Shown in pieces: positions 1 through 8,667 of a stretch of DNA of 64,000 nucleotides (position 1 is the stretch's first letter; every line of letters starts with the position of its first letter). This stretch comes from an uncultured Flavobacteriaceae bacterium (GTDB lineage Bacteria; Bacteroidota; Bacteroidia; Flavobacteriales; Flavobacteriaceae), in NCBI GenBank assembly GCA_943789465.1, contig CALSUF010000003.1, positions 124,001-188,000 of the forward strand. The letters are read 5' to 3'. The notes beneath the pieces are model-generated. The model ran no database searches and was not told the DNA's origin. It saw nothing but the letters and a program-made list of their open reading frames with translations. The position numbers were made by a program, and so were the translations under genes.

Positions 1-306
1 AGAAACTTCTGTAGCAGTGGCACCTTCTGCGCCTGTAAAATTAATGACTTTAAAAGTTAATGAGTTGATTTTAACTCCTTGAATAACATCTAAATTTGAT
101 TGAATTTCTTCATTCGTTCCCAGATTGATTGTTGAAGTTTCAGTCCAAGTTTGAGCTGTTCCATTTGAATCTTCAATAACAGTCACATTTAAAGTGGTAG
201 AGAAGTCTTCAGTAATGTCAAATTCGGTTAATTTATCTAATTTGTCGCAAGAAAAAAATGTAATCGTTGCAAGTAGTAAGACATTAATTTTTGTGATTAG
301 TTTCAT
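1..306 (-). CDS. Lipoprotein, C-terminus cut by window edge
   Basis: The ATG is at 304-306 and the frame stays open for 102 codons to the left edge, so only the N-terminal part is visible. A short basic N-terminus and hydrophobic stretch end in the lipobox FFSC (Cys20), predicting export and lipid anchoring. The mature part begins DKLDKLTEFDITEDFSTT and is rich in Thr, Val and Asn with alternating hydrophobic residues, suggesting a beta-rich fold; no family was recognised. It starts 30 nt downstream of accD on the same strand and has no clear promoter of its own, so it may be co-transcribed. Confidence 0.75.
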   Translation of the reverse strand, partial: MKLITKINVLLLATITFFSCDKLDKLTEFDITEDFSTTLNVTVIEDSNGTAQTWTETSTINLGTNEEIQSNLDVIQGVKINSLTFKVINFTGAEGATATEVS

Positions 307-336
307 TATAATGGTTAATTTTCATTTTTTTTTCAA

Positions 337-1194
337 CTAAGCTCTTAAAGGATGGTTTGATATTAAATCAATGTACTGATTCACTTTATTTTTTAATTCA
401 CTTCTCGGAGTAATAAAATCTAAAAACCCATGCTCTTTCACAAATTCGGCGGTTTGGAATCCATCTGGCAATTCTTTGCCAGTAGTATCTCTTACGACCC
501 GAGGACCAGCAAATCCAATAAGTGCTCCAGGTTCACTGATGTTAATATCTCCTAACATGGCAAATGAAGCTGTTGTTCCTCCAGTTGTAGGGTCGGTACA
601 AAGTGAAATATATGGAATATTGGCGTCTGCGAGTTGCGCAAGTTTTGCTGATGTTTTTGCAAGTTGCATAAGCGATAAAGCGGCTTCCATCATACGAGCA
701 CCTCCAGATTTTGAAATAATCATGAAAGGTAGGTTGTTATGAAGTGCATGATCAGCTGCACGTGCAATTTTTTCTCCAACAACAGACCCCATTGAACCCC
801 CAATAAAACTAAAGTCCATACAAGCGATTACCAAATTTTTACCTTTGGATTTCCCTACAGCAGTTCGTACAGCATCATTCAAATTTGTTTTTGATTGCGC
901 AGCTTTCAAACGGTCTGTATAAGCTTTATTGTCTACAAATTTTAGAGGGTCTTTGGATGTAATATTTGAATCTAATTCTTTGAATTTGTTATCATCAAAA
1001 AGCATCTCAAAATATTCATTACTTCCAATACGAACGTGATACCCATCTTCTGGACTGATATAGAAATTTCTTTCTAACTCATCAGTTTCAATTACTTTAC
1101 CAGTTGGAGATTTGTACCAAAGCCCTTTTGGTGTGTCACGTTTTGCTTCAGTAGGTGTTTGAATTCCTTTGTCTTTTCTTTTGAACCAAGCCAT
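337..1194 (-). CDS. accD: Acetyl-CoA carboxylase carboxyltransferase subunit beta
   Basis: Partners AccA to move the carboxyl group from carboxybiotin to acetyl-CoA, the committed step of fatty-acid synthesis. The 285-aa chain shows the crotonase-type core: [13 protein letters not shown] (130-142), [28 protein letters not shown] and [13 protein letters not shown]. The N-terminal zinc ribbon of the E. coli type (two CxxC pairs) is absent: the aligned segment [16 protein letters not shown] and then [11 protein letters not shown] has Ser29, Thr31 or a gap, Ser47 and Asp50 in place of cysteines, while the flanking W, ELERN and H-x-RI are kept. A -7 box lies 32 nt before the start. The carboxylase biotin ligase BirA is also in this window (61947); AccA is not. 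Confidence 0.97.
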   Translation of the reverse strand: MAWFKRKDKGIQTPTEAKRDTPKGLWYKSPTGKVIETDELERNFYISPEDGYHVRIGSNEYFEMLFDDNKFKELDSNITSKDPLKFVDNKAYTDRLKAAQSKTNLNDAVRTAVGKSKGKNLVIACMDFSFIGGSMGSVVGEKIARAADHALHNNLPFMIISKSGGARMMEAALSLMQLAKTSAKLAQLADANIPYISLCTDPTTGGTTASFAMLGDINISEPGALIGFAGPRVVRDTTGKELPDGFQTAEFVKEHGFLDFITPRSELKNKVNQYIDLISNHPLRA

Positions 1195-1226
1195 ATAATT
1201 AGTGTCTAAACGGTAAAATTAAAGTA

Positions 1227-1234
1227 CAAAACTA
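1227..1234 (-). promoter_or_regulatory. -7 box of accD
   Basis: TAGTTTTG on the minus strand, an exact match to the Bacteroidota -7 consensus TAnnTTTG, 32 nt upstream of the accD ATG in the 48-nt gap after the aldolase gene. It suggests accD can be transcribed independently of fbaA. No convincing -33 TTG was found. Confidence 0.5.
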
Positions 1235-1242
1235 CACAAATT

Positions 1243-2310
1243 TTATAATGTATCGACATTATTTAAATCTTCAAATGCTTTTTTAAGTCTAGCGATGAAT
1301 GCTTTTTCACCTTCACGTAACCAACGTCTCGGATCGTAATATTTTTTATTAGGTACATCACTACCGTCTGGATTTCCAATTTGTGCAGCTAAATAAGCGC
1401 CGTTCGCTTTGAAATCGTCACGAATACCTGTCATAAATGCGTACTGCATATCTGTATCGATATTCATTTTGATAACTCCGTATGAGATTCCTTCTCTAAT
1501 TTCTTCTACTGTAGATCCAGAGCCTCCATGAAATACAAAGTCAATATGGTTTTCGGAAACACCATATTTTTCAGTAATATATTCTTGTGAGTTTAAGAGA
1601 ATTTTTGGAGTTAGTTTTACATTTCCTGGCTTGTAAACGCCGTGAACGTTTCCAAAAGCAGCAGCGATTGTAAACTGATCACTTACTTTACTGAGCTCTT
1701 CGTAGGCATAAGCAACTTCTTCAGGTTGCGTATATAATTTTGAAACATCAACATCACTGTTATCAACGCCATCTTCTTCACCCCCTGTAATTCCTAATTC
1801 GATTTCAAGTGTCATCCCCATTTTGGACATGCGCTCTAAATAAGTTTTACAGATTTCGATATTTTCTTCAATCGGCTCTTCAGATAAATCAATCATGTGA
1901 GAGCTGTATAACGATTTGCCAGTTTGGGCGAAATGAACTTCACTCGCATCTAATAAACCATCAATCCAAGGCAATAATTTTTTAGAACAGTGATCGGTAT
2001 GTAAGATAACAGGAACGCCATAAGCTAACGCCATTTCATGGATGTGTTTAGCACCCGCAATTGAACCTGCTATAGCTGCCTTTTGACCTTCGTTTGAAAG
2101 CCCTTTTCCTGCATTAAATTGTCCACCTCCATTTGAAAACTGAATAATTACGGGAGCATTTAATTCTTTTGCTGTTTCAAGAACACCATTTATCGTGTTT
2201 GAGCCAATAACATTGACCGCTGGAAGGGCAAATCCTTTTTCTTTAGCAAGTTTAAAAATCTCTTGAACTTCGCGTCCTGTAGCAACGCCTGGTTTGATGT
2301 TGTGACTCAT
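1243..2310 (-). CDS. fbaA: Class II fructose-bisphosphate aldolase
   Basis: Zinc-dependent aldolase that splits or forms fructose 1,6-bisphosphate in glycolysis and gluconeogenesis. The 355-aa length and features match the long class IIA enzymes: HTDHC with Asp106 and metal ligand His107, the segment ELGITGGEEDGVDNSD, HGGSGST binding the phosphate, and KMNIDTDMQYAF near the C-terminus. It lies upstream of accD on the same strand, separated by 48 nt. No exact -7 box was seen before it; TACTTTTA at about 2334-2341 (minus strand) is a one-mismatch candidate. Confidence 0.97.
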   Translation of the reverse strand: MSHNIKPGVATGREVQEIFKLAKEKGFALPAVNVIGSNTINGVLETAKELNAPVIIQFSNGGGQFNAGKGLSNEGQKAAIAGSIAGAKHIHEMALAYGVPVILHTDHCSKKLLPWIDGLLDASEVHFAQTGKSLYSSHMIDLSEEPIEENIEICKTYLERMSKMGMTLEIELGITGGEEDGVDNSDVDVSKLYTQPEEVAYAYEELSKVSDQFTIAAAFGNVHGVYKPGNVKLTPKILLNSQEYITEKYGVSENHIDFVFHGGSGSTVEEIREGISYGVIKMNIDTDMQYAFMTGIRDDFKANGAYLAAQIGNPDGSDVPNKKYYDPRRWLREGEKAFIARLKKAFEDLNNVDTL

Positions 2311-2423
2311 TTTGTTTGTTTTAATTTAAGGCGTAAAAGTAGTGATTTTAAATAATTTAGGACTATTTATTGAGTGTGATTAGTAGATTAATATACGAAA
2401 ACGATATAGCTAATCTGAAGTCT

Positions 2424-4979
2424 TTAAAATGGATAATTGATTCCAATATTGTAAACTGCATTGCTAAAATTGAAGTTGTTTAACCAGCGATTTTGATCTC
2501 CAAAAGTAGGTTCATAGGTTTTGAAACCTGTATCAAGTCTAAAAATGAAAAAACTAAAATCATAACGCAGTCCGATACCTGCGCCTACAGCAATATCTTT
2601 TAAAGATTTAAAATCATCAAATGTGGCCTTGGAGTCTGTGACATCATCGAGTACATTCCAAATATTTCCAGCATCTACAAAAAAGGCTCCATTCAGATTT
2701 CCGAATAAGTTGTAACGGTACTCCAAACTAAAAGCAAGTTTCATGTTTGCTTCGTTAAATTCATTATTGTTGTCAGAACTTCCAGGACCTAAATTGTAAG
2801 CAGTCCAAGCTCTGTTATCGTTGGAGCCCCCTGCGAAAAAACTTTTAGAAAACGGTATACTTGTCGCATTTCCTAATGGGATCGCAATTCCGAAAAAGCT
2901 ACGTAGAGCCAAAACATTACTACGGCCTAAACTCCAAAGCTTAATATGGTCAACTTCGGATTTGATATATTGAGAAAAGGGAACACCACTTACTTTATAA
3001 GCACCTTCTGAATTGTTTTCAAGGTCCAATAATTTTGAGGCCGTAAATAGTAAATTTCCAGCGAACTCAAATTTTAATCTAAAAATTGAAAAATTGGTGT
3101 CAAATGCATTTTCTCTGCTGTTTCGAACATAATTAAAATTACTTGCCAGAATAAAGTTATCTTGAACCAATCGAGTTTTTCGTTCTTGAATATTCCGTAC
3201 CGTTTGATATTCATCAGGATTGGAGTTTTTGTAATCAATATCAGAATTTACTAGATCGATGAATTCATCTGCACGTGATTCAAGAAGCGATTGTTGTCCA
3301 TTTGTATTTGTGTTCAAAAAATCGGTTGGAGTAGTATAGGAGTTAAGAGCTATTGATTCAAGACGATTGAAGGAGTTTTGATAAACACTAAAATAATTGG
3401 TTGGGTTCAAGTTTCTTACATACTGTAAGTTGATTAAATCTAAGGTGTTAGTCGCTTTTTCTGATGGAAACCACTTGTAACTAAAAACACTATTAAAGGT
3501 TTGTTTGTCCAAACCAATATTAGTTTGTCCTGTAAATCCAGTACTAATTTGTGTACTAGGGGACATGTATTTTGGAATAATTTTATCGGTATTAAATGGA
3601 AAAAACAAACGAGGAATATTTAATTTTATATCGGCTCCAAGCTCATTAATATCAAAAAAACCGTCCTCTGTGTTCGCACCGTCTTTTGAAGCTCCAATAG
3701 CTCCCAATGCCGAAATCTGGAGCGTTTCTGCCCCTTTAAAAATATTACGAATGACAATTCCAGTTGTAAATGAGAGCCCAACCTTTTGTATGTTACTTTG
3801 TGAAACACTTACATCAAACCCTAAACCATATTTTTTTTTGGGTGTTAAGTAGATATTAGCGGTGAGTGTGGTATCCTTTGAGTTTTCTATATACTCTATG
3901 TTTGGGTATTTAAAGGTTCTTAACTCATTTAGATATCGAAAGGTTCTTGCGCGATCTAAATCTTTATACAAGCCTCCTTTTGTAATCAAAATAGCATCGG
4001 TTAATGCTTCTGGTTTGTATTTTAATTTCCCATAAGCATAGACAGTATAGTTTTTGTAGCTTACAGAGTCTGAAATAGTTTTTGAACGGTTTTCAGAATT
4101 AGCATCTGTATAAATATTTACATCTTTAATTCGGTAGGATTGAAAAGGTACTTTTACAATCGAATCGTCATTTCGAATAATTCGATCTTGAATTTGCATT
4201 TGAACATTGACCTTGTTTTGGGTTCCAATTGTGTCATTTTCGTATCTGATATATTCCTCAGCAAAATGGTAAACTCCTGAATTTCTAAACGCAGTTGTCA
4301 AACGACTGCGTTCGTTATCAAAATTTGATATTTTAAACTGTTCTCCTGTTTTTAGGTAAGTATCTGATTTTAAAGTACTATATAGTGTGTCGATTACTGG
4401 GGAGTCAATTCGTTCCGAAAGCGCTCCAATTGTGTAGGGGGTTCCCGTTTCAATTTCAAACTTCAAGGATGCTCTTTTTGTTCCAACAGTATCAACTCTA
4501 AATTCGACAGTTCGGTCAAACCAACCATTTGCAAAATAATAGCGTTCTAAATTTAGTTTTGTTTTATTTATTTTTAGAGAATCTAAAATTACGGGTGCTT
4601 CCCCCGTATTTTTTAACCAACGATTAAATCCAATCGCTGATGTTTTTAACTGATTGAGTTGTTTTTCTGAAAGTTTAGAAATTAAGCGCTGTTTTCGCTT
4701 GGGTTTTTTTTGCAACCAAGACTCAAAGATAGAATCTTTGCTAGGGCGCGCTAAGTTATAAATATGTAGCCGCAAGGGAATTCCAAGCAGTGCTGCATTT
4801 TTTTTCTGAAAGGATAAATTGGTGAGTTCCTCTGATTTTTTCCTCTGACCATTAATAAAATAACTATTTTCAGTCAATAAGTAATCGCTAGCCTCAACTC
4901 GTTTTACGACATTACAAGCCGTAAAAAAACAAGTTATTATAAATACAACGGATATTTTTATCAGTGTTTTCTTCAACAA
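2424..4979 (-). CDS. tamL: TamL-type Omp85 outer-membrane lipoprotein
   Basis: An Omp85-family outer-membrane protein of 851 aa. The signal ends in the lipobox FTAC (Cys22), marking a lipidated protein, which is the hallmark of TamL, the Bacteroidota counterpart of TamA that works with TamB in outer-membrane assembly. POTRA-like repeats fill roughly residues 100-380 and a surface-antigen beta-barrel the rest; the barrel contains SKSFFAGGSNDNRAW and ends YNIGINYPF with the terminal Phe usual for barrel signals. TamB is not in the window. The gene has its own -7 box and diverges from the RNA methyltransferase gene. A BamA paralogue is the alternative, but the lipobox favours TamL. Confidence 0.85.
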   Translation of the reverse strand: MLKKTLIKISVVFIITCFFTACNVVKRVEASDYLLTENSYFINGQRKKSEELTNLSFQKKNAALLGIPLRLHIYNLARPSKDSIFESWLQKKPKRKQRLISKLSEKQLNQLKTSAIGFNRWLKNTGEAPVILDSLKINKTKLNLERYYFANGWFDRTVEFRVDTVGTKRASLKFEIETGTPYTIGALSERIDSPVIDTLYSTLKSDTYLKTGEQFKISNFDNERSRLTTAFRNSGVYHFAEEYIRYENDTIGTQNKVNVQMQIQDRIIRNDDSIVKVPFQSYRIKDVNIYTDANSENRSKTISDSVSYKNYTVYAYGKLKYKPEALTDAILITKGGLYKDLDRARTFRYLNELRTFKYPNIEYIENSKDTTLTANIYLTPKKKYGLGFDVSVSQSNIQKVGLSFTTGIVIRNIFKGAETLQISALGAIGASKDGANTEDGFFDINELGADIKLNIPRLFFPFNTDKIIPKYMSPSTQISTGFTGQTNIGLDKQTFNSVFSYKWFPSEKATNTLDLINLQYVRNLNPTNYFSVYQNSFNRLESIALNSYTTPTDFLNTNTNGQQSLLESRADEFIDLVNSDIDYKNSNPDEYQTVRNIQERKTRLVQDNFILASNFNYVRNSRENAFDTNFSIFRLKFEFAGNLLFTASKLLDLENNSEGAYKVSGVPFSQYIKSEVDHIKLWSLGRSNVLALRSFFGIAIPLGNATSIPFSKSFFAGGSNDNRAWTAYNLGPGSSDNNNEFNEANMKLAFSLEYRYNLFGNLNGAFFVDAGNIWNVLDDVTDSKATFDDFKSLKDIAVGAGIGLRYDFSFFIFRLDTGFKTYEPTFGDQNRWLNNFNFSNAVYNIGINYPF

Positions 4980-5022
4980 TCAATAAATAAAATTTAGCTT
5001 TACTGTCTAAATTAATAATAAT

Positions 5023-5030
5023 CAAAAGTA
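5023..5030 (-). promoter_or_regulatory. -7 box of tamL
   Basis: TACTTTTG on the minus strand, exact match to TAnnTTTG, 43 nt before the tamL ATG and only 10 nt before the divergent RNA methyltransferase start at 5041. Confidence 0.45.
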
Positions 5031-5040
5031 CGTTTTTTAG

Positions 5041-5772
5041 ATGTTAACGAAAAGCCAAATAAAGTTAATCACTAGTTTGAAGCAAAAAAAGTTTCGAATC
5101 CAACATCAGCTGTTTGTTGTTGAAGGTGTCAAAGTTGTTCAAGAGTTTTTAAACTCAAATTACGAACTAGTGGCTATTTTTGCTGTAGAAGATCGCTATT
5201 CTCAATACAATCAGAAGTTTACTTTAGTCGATTCTAAAGAACTTGCAAAAATTAGCGGATTTAGTACTCCAAACAAAGTGTTGGCCACTTTTAAAATTCC
5301 AAGTTCTCTTGCTGTTAATTGGTCATCCTTAACTGTGGCGCTTGATGGGATTAATGACCCAGGTAATTTAGGAACTATTATTCGTCTATGTGACTGGTTT
5401 GGAATTGAAGATTTGGTATGTAGTGAAGATACCGTAGATTGTTACAATTCTAAGGTTGTGCAAGCTAGTATGGGGTCTCATACAAGGGTGAATATTACTT
5501 ATGTTGATTTAAAAAAGACCTTGTCAACTGTTTCAAATTGTATGGGAACGTTTATGGATGGTATTTCAATTTATAACCAAACCCTTCCTAAAACAGGCGT
5601 CATCGTTCTTGGAAATGAAGCCAATGGTATTTCTGAAAATATAGAGTCTTTGATAAATTTACGTCTTTCTATTCCCAGATTTGGAAAATTGAAGCAAACA
5701 GAAAGTCTCAATGTTGCAAACGCTGCAGCGATTGTATTGAGTGAATTTAAAAGAAATCTTACTGAAACGTAA
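5041..5772 (+). CDS. TrmH/SpoU-family RNA 2'-O-methyltransferase
   Basis: SPOUT methyltransferase expected to 2'-O-methylate a nucleotide in rRNA or tRNA. The 243-aa protein has an N-terminal substrate-binding domain (about 1-95) and a SPOUT domain with the usual three motifs: DGINDPGNLGTIIRLCDWFG, VIVLGNEANGIS and the C-terminal SLNVANAAAIVLSEF that forms the SAM-binding trefoil knot. The exact target cannot be read from sequence. It diverges from tamL and its 3' end overlaps the convergent porT by 14 bp. Confidence 0.9.
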   Translation: MLTKSQIKLITSLKQKKFRIQHQLFVVEGVKVVQEFLNSNYELVAIFAVEDRYSQYNQKFTLVDSKELAKISGFSTPNKVLATFKIPSSLAVNWSSLTVALDGINDPGNLGTIIRLCDWFGIEDLVCSEDTVDCYNSKVVQASMGSHTRVNITYVDLKKTLSTVSNCMGTFMDGISIYNQTLPKTGVIVLGNEANGISENIESLINLRLSIPRFGKLKQTESLNVANAAAIVLSEFKRNLTET

Positions 5773-6472
5773 AGTTGATAAACAACCCTCGTGTTTGCAT
5801 TTGAGAGATGTTACGCGTCCAACGACTGTTAGGATCGATGTCTTTTATGAGTTCATCTTGCATGGAAAAAACACCTCGAATTGAGGGCGTGAATTTGAAC
5901 CAGGTGAGGTAAAGGTCGATTCCAATACCAAGTTCATAATACAAATTGTTTTTGGTAACTCTAAATACATTTTTACTATTATCATCTGGATTATCCTGTT
6001 GACTTGATAAATTCAAAGCCGTTGAAATTCCAGCAACTACAAATGGTTTTATGTTGTTGATTCTTTTGGCAGAGAATTTGACCAATAGAGGTATGTGAAT
6101 AAAAGTAGATTGAATTTCACGACTTAAGTCTTTATCCTCAAAATCAATCCCTGTAAAAAAGGTTTGGCTGTAGTTTAATTCTCGTCTCGAAATTACCAAA
6201 CCTGGTTCAATACGGATATCAATATAATCATTGATTCTAACGTTTCCGAGAAGTCCTACATTAAACCCTGTAGATTTAAGTACTTGGATATCTTTTACGT
6301 CAGTGTGGTAATCAAAATTATAATCATACACATTAAATCCTAAATAGTAGCCGTAAGACAATCGTGCTTTATCAAAATTCTCATTATTCAGAACGCGTTC
6401 TTTGCTGAAAAGCTGAGCGCTTGAAAATTGAATCGAACATAAAATAAAGAAGATTGATAAAACGTGCTTCAT
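5759..6472 (-). CDS. porT: PorT-family type IX secretion protein
   Basis: Outer-membrane barrel protein of the PorT/SprT group needed for the type IX secretion system of gliding and secreting Bacteroidota. The 237-aa protein has a signal peptide ending near SSAQ (residue 19) and then SYGYYLGFNVYDYNF, GFNVGLLGNVRINDYI and RIEPGLVISRRELNY, the pattern typical of PorT, followed by alternating strands to the end (LFINFTFQ). It follows ubiE by 2 nt on the same strand, an arrangement I recall as common in flavobacteria. The T9SS plug protein is also in this window (18090), unlinked. A general outer-membrane beta-barrel protein is the fallback. Confidence 0.85.
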   Translation of the reverse strand: MKHVLSIFFILCSIQFSSAQLFSKERVLNNENFDKARLSYGYYLGFNVYDYNFDYHTDVKDIQVLKSTGFNVGLLGNVRINDYIDIRIEPGLVISRRELNYSQTFFTGIDFEDKDLSREIQSTFIHIPLLVKFSAKRINNIKPFVVAGISTALNLSSQQDNPDDNSKNVFRVTKNNLYYELGIGIDLYLTWFKFTPSIRGVFSMQDELIKDIDPNSRWTRNISQMQTRGLFINFTFQ

Positions 6473-6474
6473 GC

Positions 6475-7206
6475 TTATTTTTTAGTAGCAGTATAGATGG
6501 TAGCAACTCCAAATGTTTGTGGGAGTGCTTTCGAGTCTATAAACCCTATTTTTTTCAAAATATTGTTGAAAGCAATTCCATGAGGAAATTTAGAAGCCGA
6601 TTTACTCAAGTAAGTATAAGCCGATTTGTCCTTTGAAAAAAGTTTACCAACTAGTGGTAATACTACATTTGAATGCAAATAATAGCCTTGTTTAAAAGGA
6701 AATTTTGTAGGAACGGATGTTTCTAAAACCACAAATATGCCACCAGGTTTTAAAACTCTTAATATTTCAGCTAAACCTACTTCTAAGTTTTCAAAATTCC
6801 GAACGCCAAAGGCAACGGTAATTGCATCAAATGAACTATCATCAAAAGGAAGGTTTTCAGAATCACCAACCACCATATCAATAGTTTTATGAAGCTCTTT
6901 ATTTTTTATTTTTTTTCGACCTACTTCCAGCATACCTTCGCTAATATCCAATCCGATAATTTGATCTGCCTTTGTTCGGGTTAAGTTAATTGCTAAATCG
7001 CCTGTTCCTGTTGCAATATCAAGAATATTTTTTGGATGTGTTTCAGCGACGAGTTGAACCACTTTATTTCGCCATTTGATATCAATTCCAAATGAGATGA
7101 CTCTGTTTAAACCATCATATTCATTAGAGATTGTATCAAACATTTTAGCGATTTGTTGTTTTTTACCGAGTTCGCTATCTTTATAGGGAGTAATTTTTTC
7201 AGACAT
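6475..7206 (-). CDS. menG: Demethylmenaquinone methyltransferase
   Basis: Class I SAM methyltransferase of the UbiE/MenG family, converting demethylmenaquinone to menaquinone, the quinone used by the Na+-NQR encoded downstream in this window. Features are DIATGTGDLAI (SAM motif I), GLDISEGML and AFGVRNFENLEVGLAEILRVLKPGG. The frame extends to 7251, but the family pattern begins MSEKITPYKDSELGKKQQIA, so the ATG at 7204-7206 (243 aa) is preferred; it is preceded by a purine run AAGAAAGG. Transcribed with porT, which starts 2 nt after its stop. Confidence 0.93.
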   Translation of the reverse strand: MSEKITPYKDSELGKKQQIAKMFDTISNEYDGLNRVISFGIDIKWRNKVVQLVAETHPKNILDIATGTGDLAINLTRTKADQIIGLDISEGMLEVGRKKIKNKELHKTIDMVVGDSENLPFDDSSFDAITVAFGVRNFENLEVGLAEILRVLKPGGIFVVLETSVPTKFPFKQGYYLHSNVVLPLVGKLFSKDKSAYTYLSKSASKFPHGIAFNNILKKIGFIDSKALPQTFGVATIYTATKK

Positions 7207-7278
7207 ATGTGGTAATACCTTTCTTAATATTTTCAGTGCAAAGAAATACAATTCATAAACAAATCCCTAAAAATAATG

Positions 7279-7286
7279 TACATTTG
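7279..7286 (+). promoter_or_regulatory. -7 box of trkA-trkH
   Basis: TACATTTG, exact match to TAnnTTTG, 23 nt before the trkA ATG at 7310, in the short divergent gap between ubiE and trkA. Confidence 0.55.
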
Positions 7287-7309
7287 CGCATCTTATTAAC
7301 TGATAATTA

Positions 7310-8656
7310 ATGAAAATTATTATAGCCGGTGCTGGTGAAGTTGGATTTCACTTAGCGAAGCTTTTATCTTACGAGTCACAAGAAATTACGCTTATAGATC
7401 TGAATAAAGACAGTCTCGTATATGCAGATACGCATTTGGATATAAAAGTAATTAAAGGAGATGCGACTTCGATTTCTGTATTAAAAGATGCACGTATTTT
7501 AAATTCTGATTTATTCATCTCTGTAACTTCATCAGAAACTTCAAACATAACAGCCTGTGTGTTGGCAAAACAGTTGGGTGCCAAACGAACTATTGCAAGA
7601 ATATCGAATCCAGAATTTATAAATCATAAGGATGAGGTTGGTTTTACTAAATTTGGTATCGATGAACTTATTTCTCCAGAATCTTTAGCCGCCGCTGAAA
7701 TCGAGTTATTGCTCAGTCAGTCGGTATTTAATGATACGTATGAGTTTGAACAGGGAGCACTAACCATGCTTGGATTGTCGCTTTCCAAAGACGCTAAGGT
7801 CATAAATAAATCCGTTAGAGTTGCGGCACAATTGCTTTCAGACATCCATTTTATACCTATTGCCATCCAACGATTTGGTTCTCATTTAACTATAATTCCT
7901 CGTGGAGACACCATCTTTAAAGAAGGAGATCGTGTTGTTTTTATTACATCTAAAGGTGGAGATGAAGAATTATGTAAGCTGACAGGTAAGAAAAAAATGG
8001 AAATTAAGGATGTAATGATTTTAGGAGGGGGTAAGATAGGCTTTAAAACAGCATGTGATCTCTCTGAAAATTTTAATATTAAACTTGTCGAAAAACTAAA
8101 AGATAGAGCTTTTGATTTAGCAGAACAACTTCCCAACACTTTAGTTATCAATGGTGATGGACGAAATGTAGAACTTTTGGATGAAGAAAACATTAAAGAT
8201 ATGGATGCTTTTATTTCTGTAACTGGAAATTCGGAAACTAATATCATGTCGTGTTTGGTCGCCAAGTCAAAAGGCATCAAAAAGACCATTGCTTTAGTTG
8301 AAAATATGGATTATTATGAACTGTCACATTCCATTGGTGTTGATACTTTGATTAACAAAAAGCTTCTTGCAGCCAATAGTATTTTTAGATATATCCGTAA
8401 AGGAGATGTTGTTGCTATGACCAAGTTGAGTAATATGGAAGCAGAACTCCTTGAATTTGTTGTGAAGCCAACATCCAAAATATGTGATCAATATATCAAA
8501 GAAATTGAATTTCCTTTATCTGCTATTATTGGAGGAGTGATTAGAAACGAAGAAGGTTTTATTGCTTTAGGAGATTTCAAAATTGTTTCTGGAGATCGCG
8601 TTGTCGTGTGTTGCCTACCGCAGTCTATTAAAAAAATAGAAAGCTATTTTTATTAA
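7310..8656 (+). CDS. trkA: Trk potassium uptake regulatory subunit TrkA
   Basis: Cytosolic NAD(H)-binding ring protein that gates the K+ transporter TrkH. The 448-aa chain has two RCK modules, each with a Rossmann glycine motif (GAGEVG at 7-12 and GGGKIG at 239-244) and a TrkA-C domain (about 140-220 and 370-448). The second residue set QLPNTLVINGDGRN is the usual acidic ribose-binding region. trkH follows after 11 nt, so the two form an operon from the -7 box at 7279. Confidence 0.96.
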   Translation: MKIIIAGAGEVGFHLAKLLSYESQEITLIDLNKDSLVYADTHLDIKVIKGDATSISVLKDARILNSDLFISVTSSETSNITACVLAKQLGAKRTIARISNPEFINHKDEVGFTKFGIDELISPESLAAAEIELLLSQSVFNDTYEFEQGALTMLGLSLSKDAKVINKSVRVAAQLLSDIHFIPIAIQRFGSHLTIIPRGDTIFKEGDRVVFITSKGGDEELCKLTGKKKMEIKDVMILGGGKIGFKTACDLSENFNIKLVEKLKDRAFDLAEQLPNTLVINGDGRNVELLDEENIKDMDAFISVTGNSETNIMSCLVAKSKGIKKTIALVENMDYYELSHSIGVDTLINKKLLAANSIFRYIRKGDVVAMTKLSNMEAELLEFVVKPTSKICDQYIKEIEFPLSAIIGGVIRNEEGFIALGDFKIVSGDRVVVCCLPQSIKKIESYFY

Positions 8657-8667
8657 TCCTTTATCTG

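Noticed and set aside
476-742. Plus-strand frame opposite accD
   Set aside because: Antisense shadow of a well-conserved coding sequence with no features of its own.
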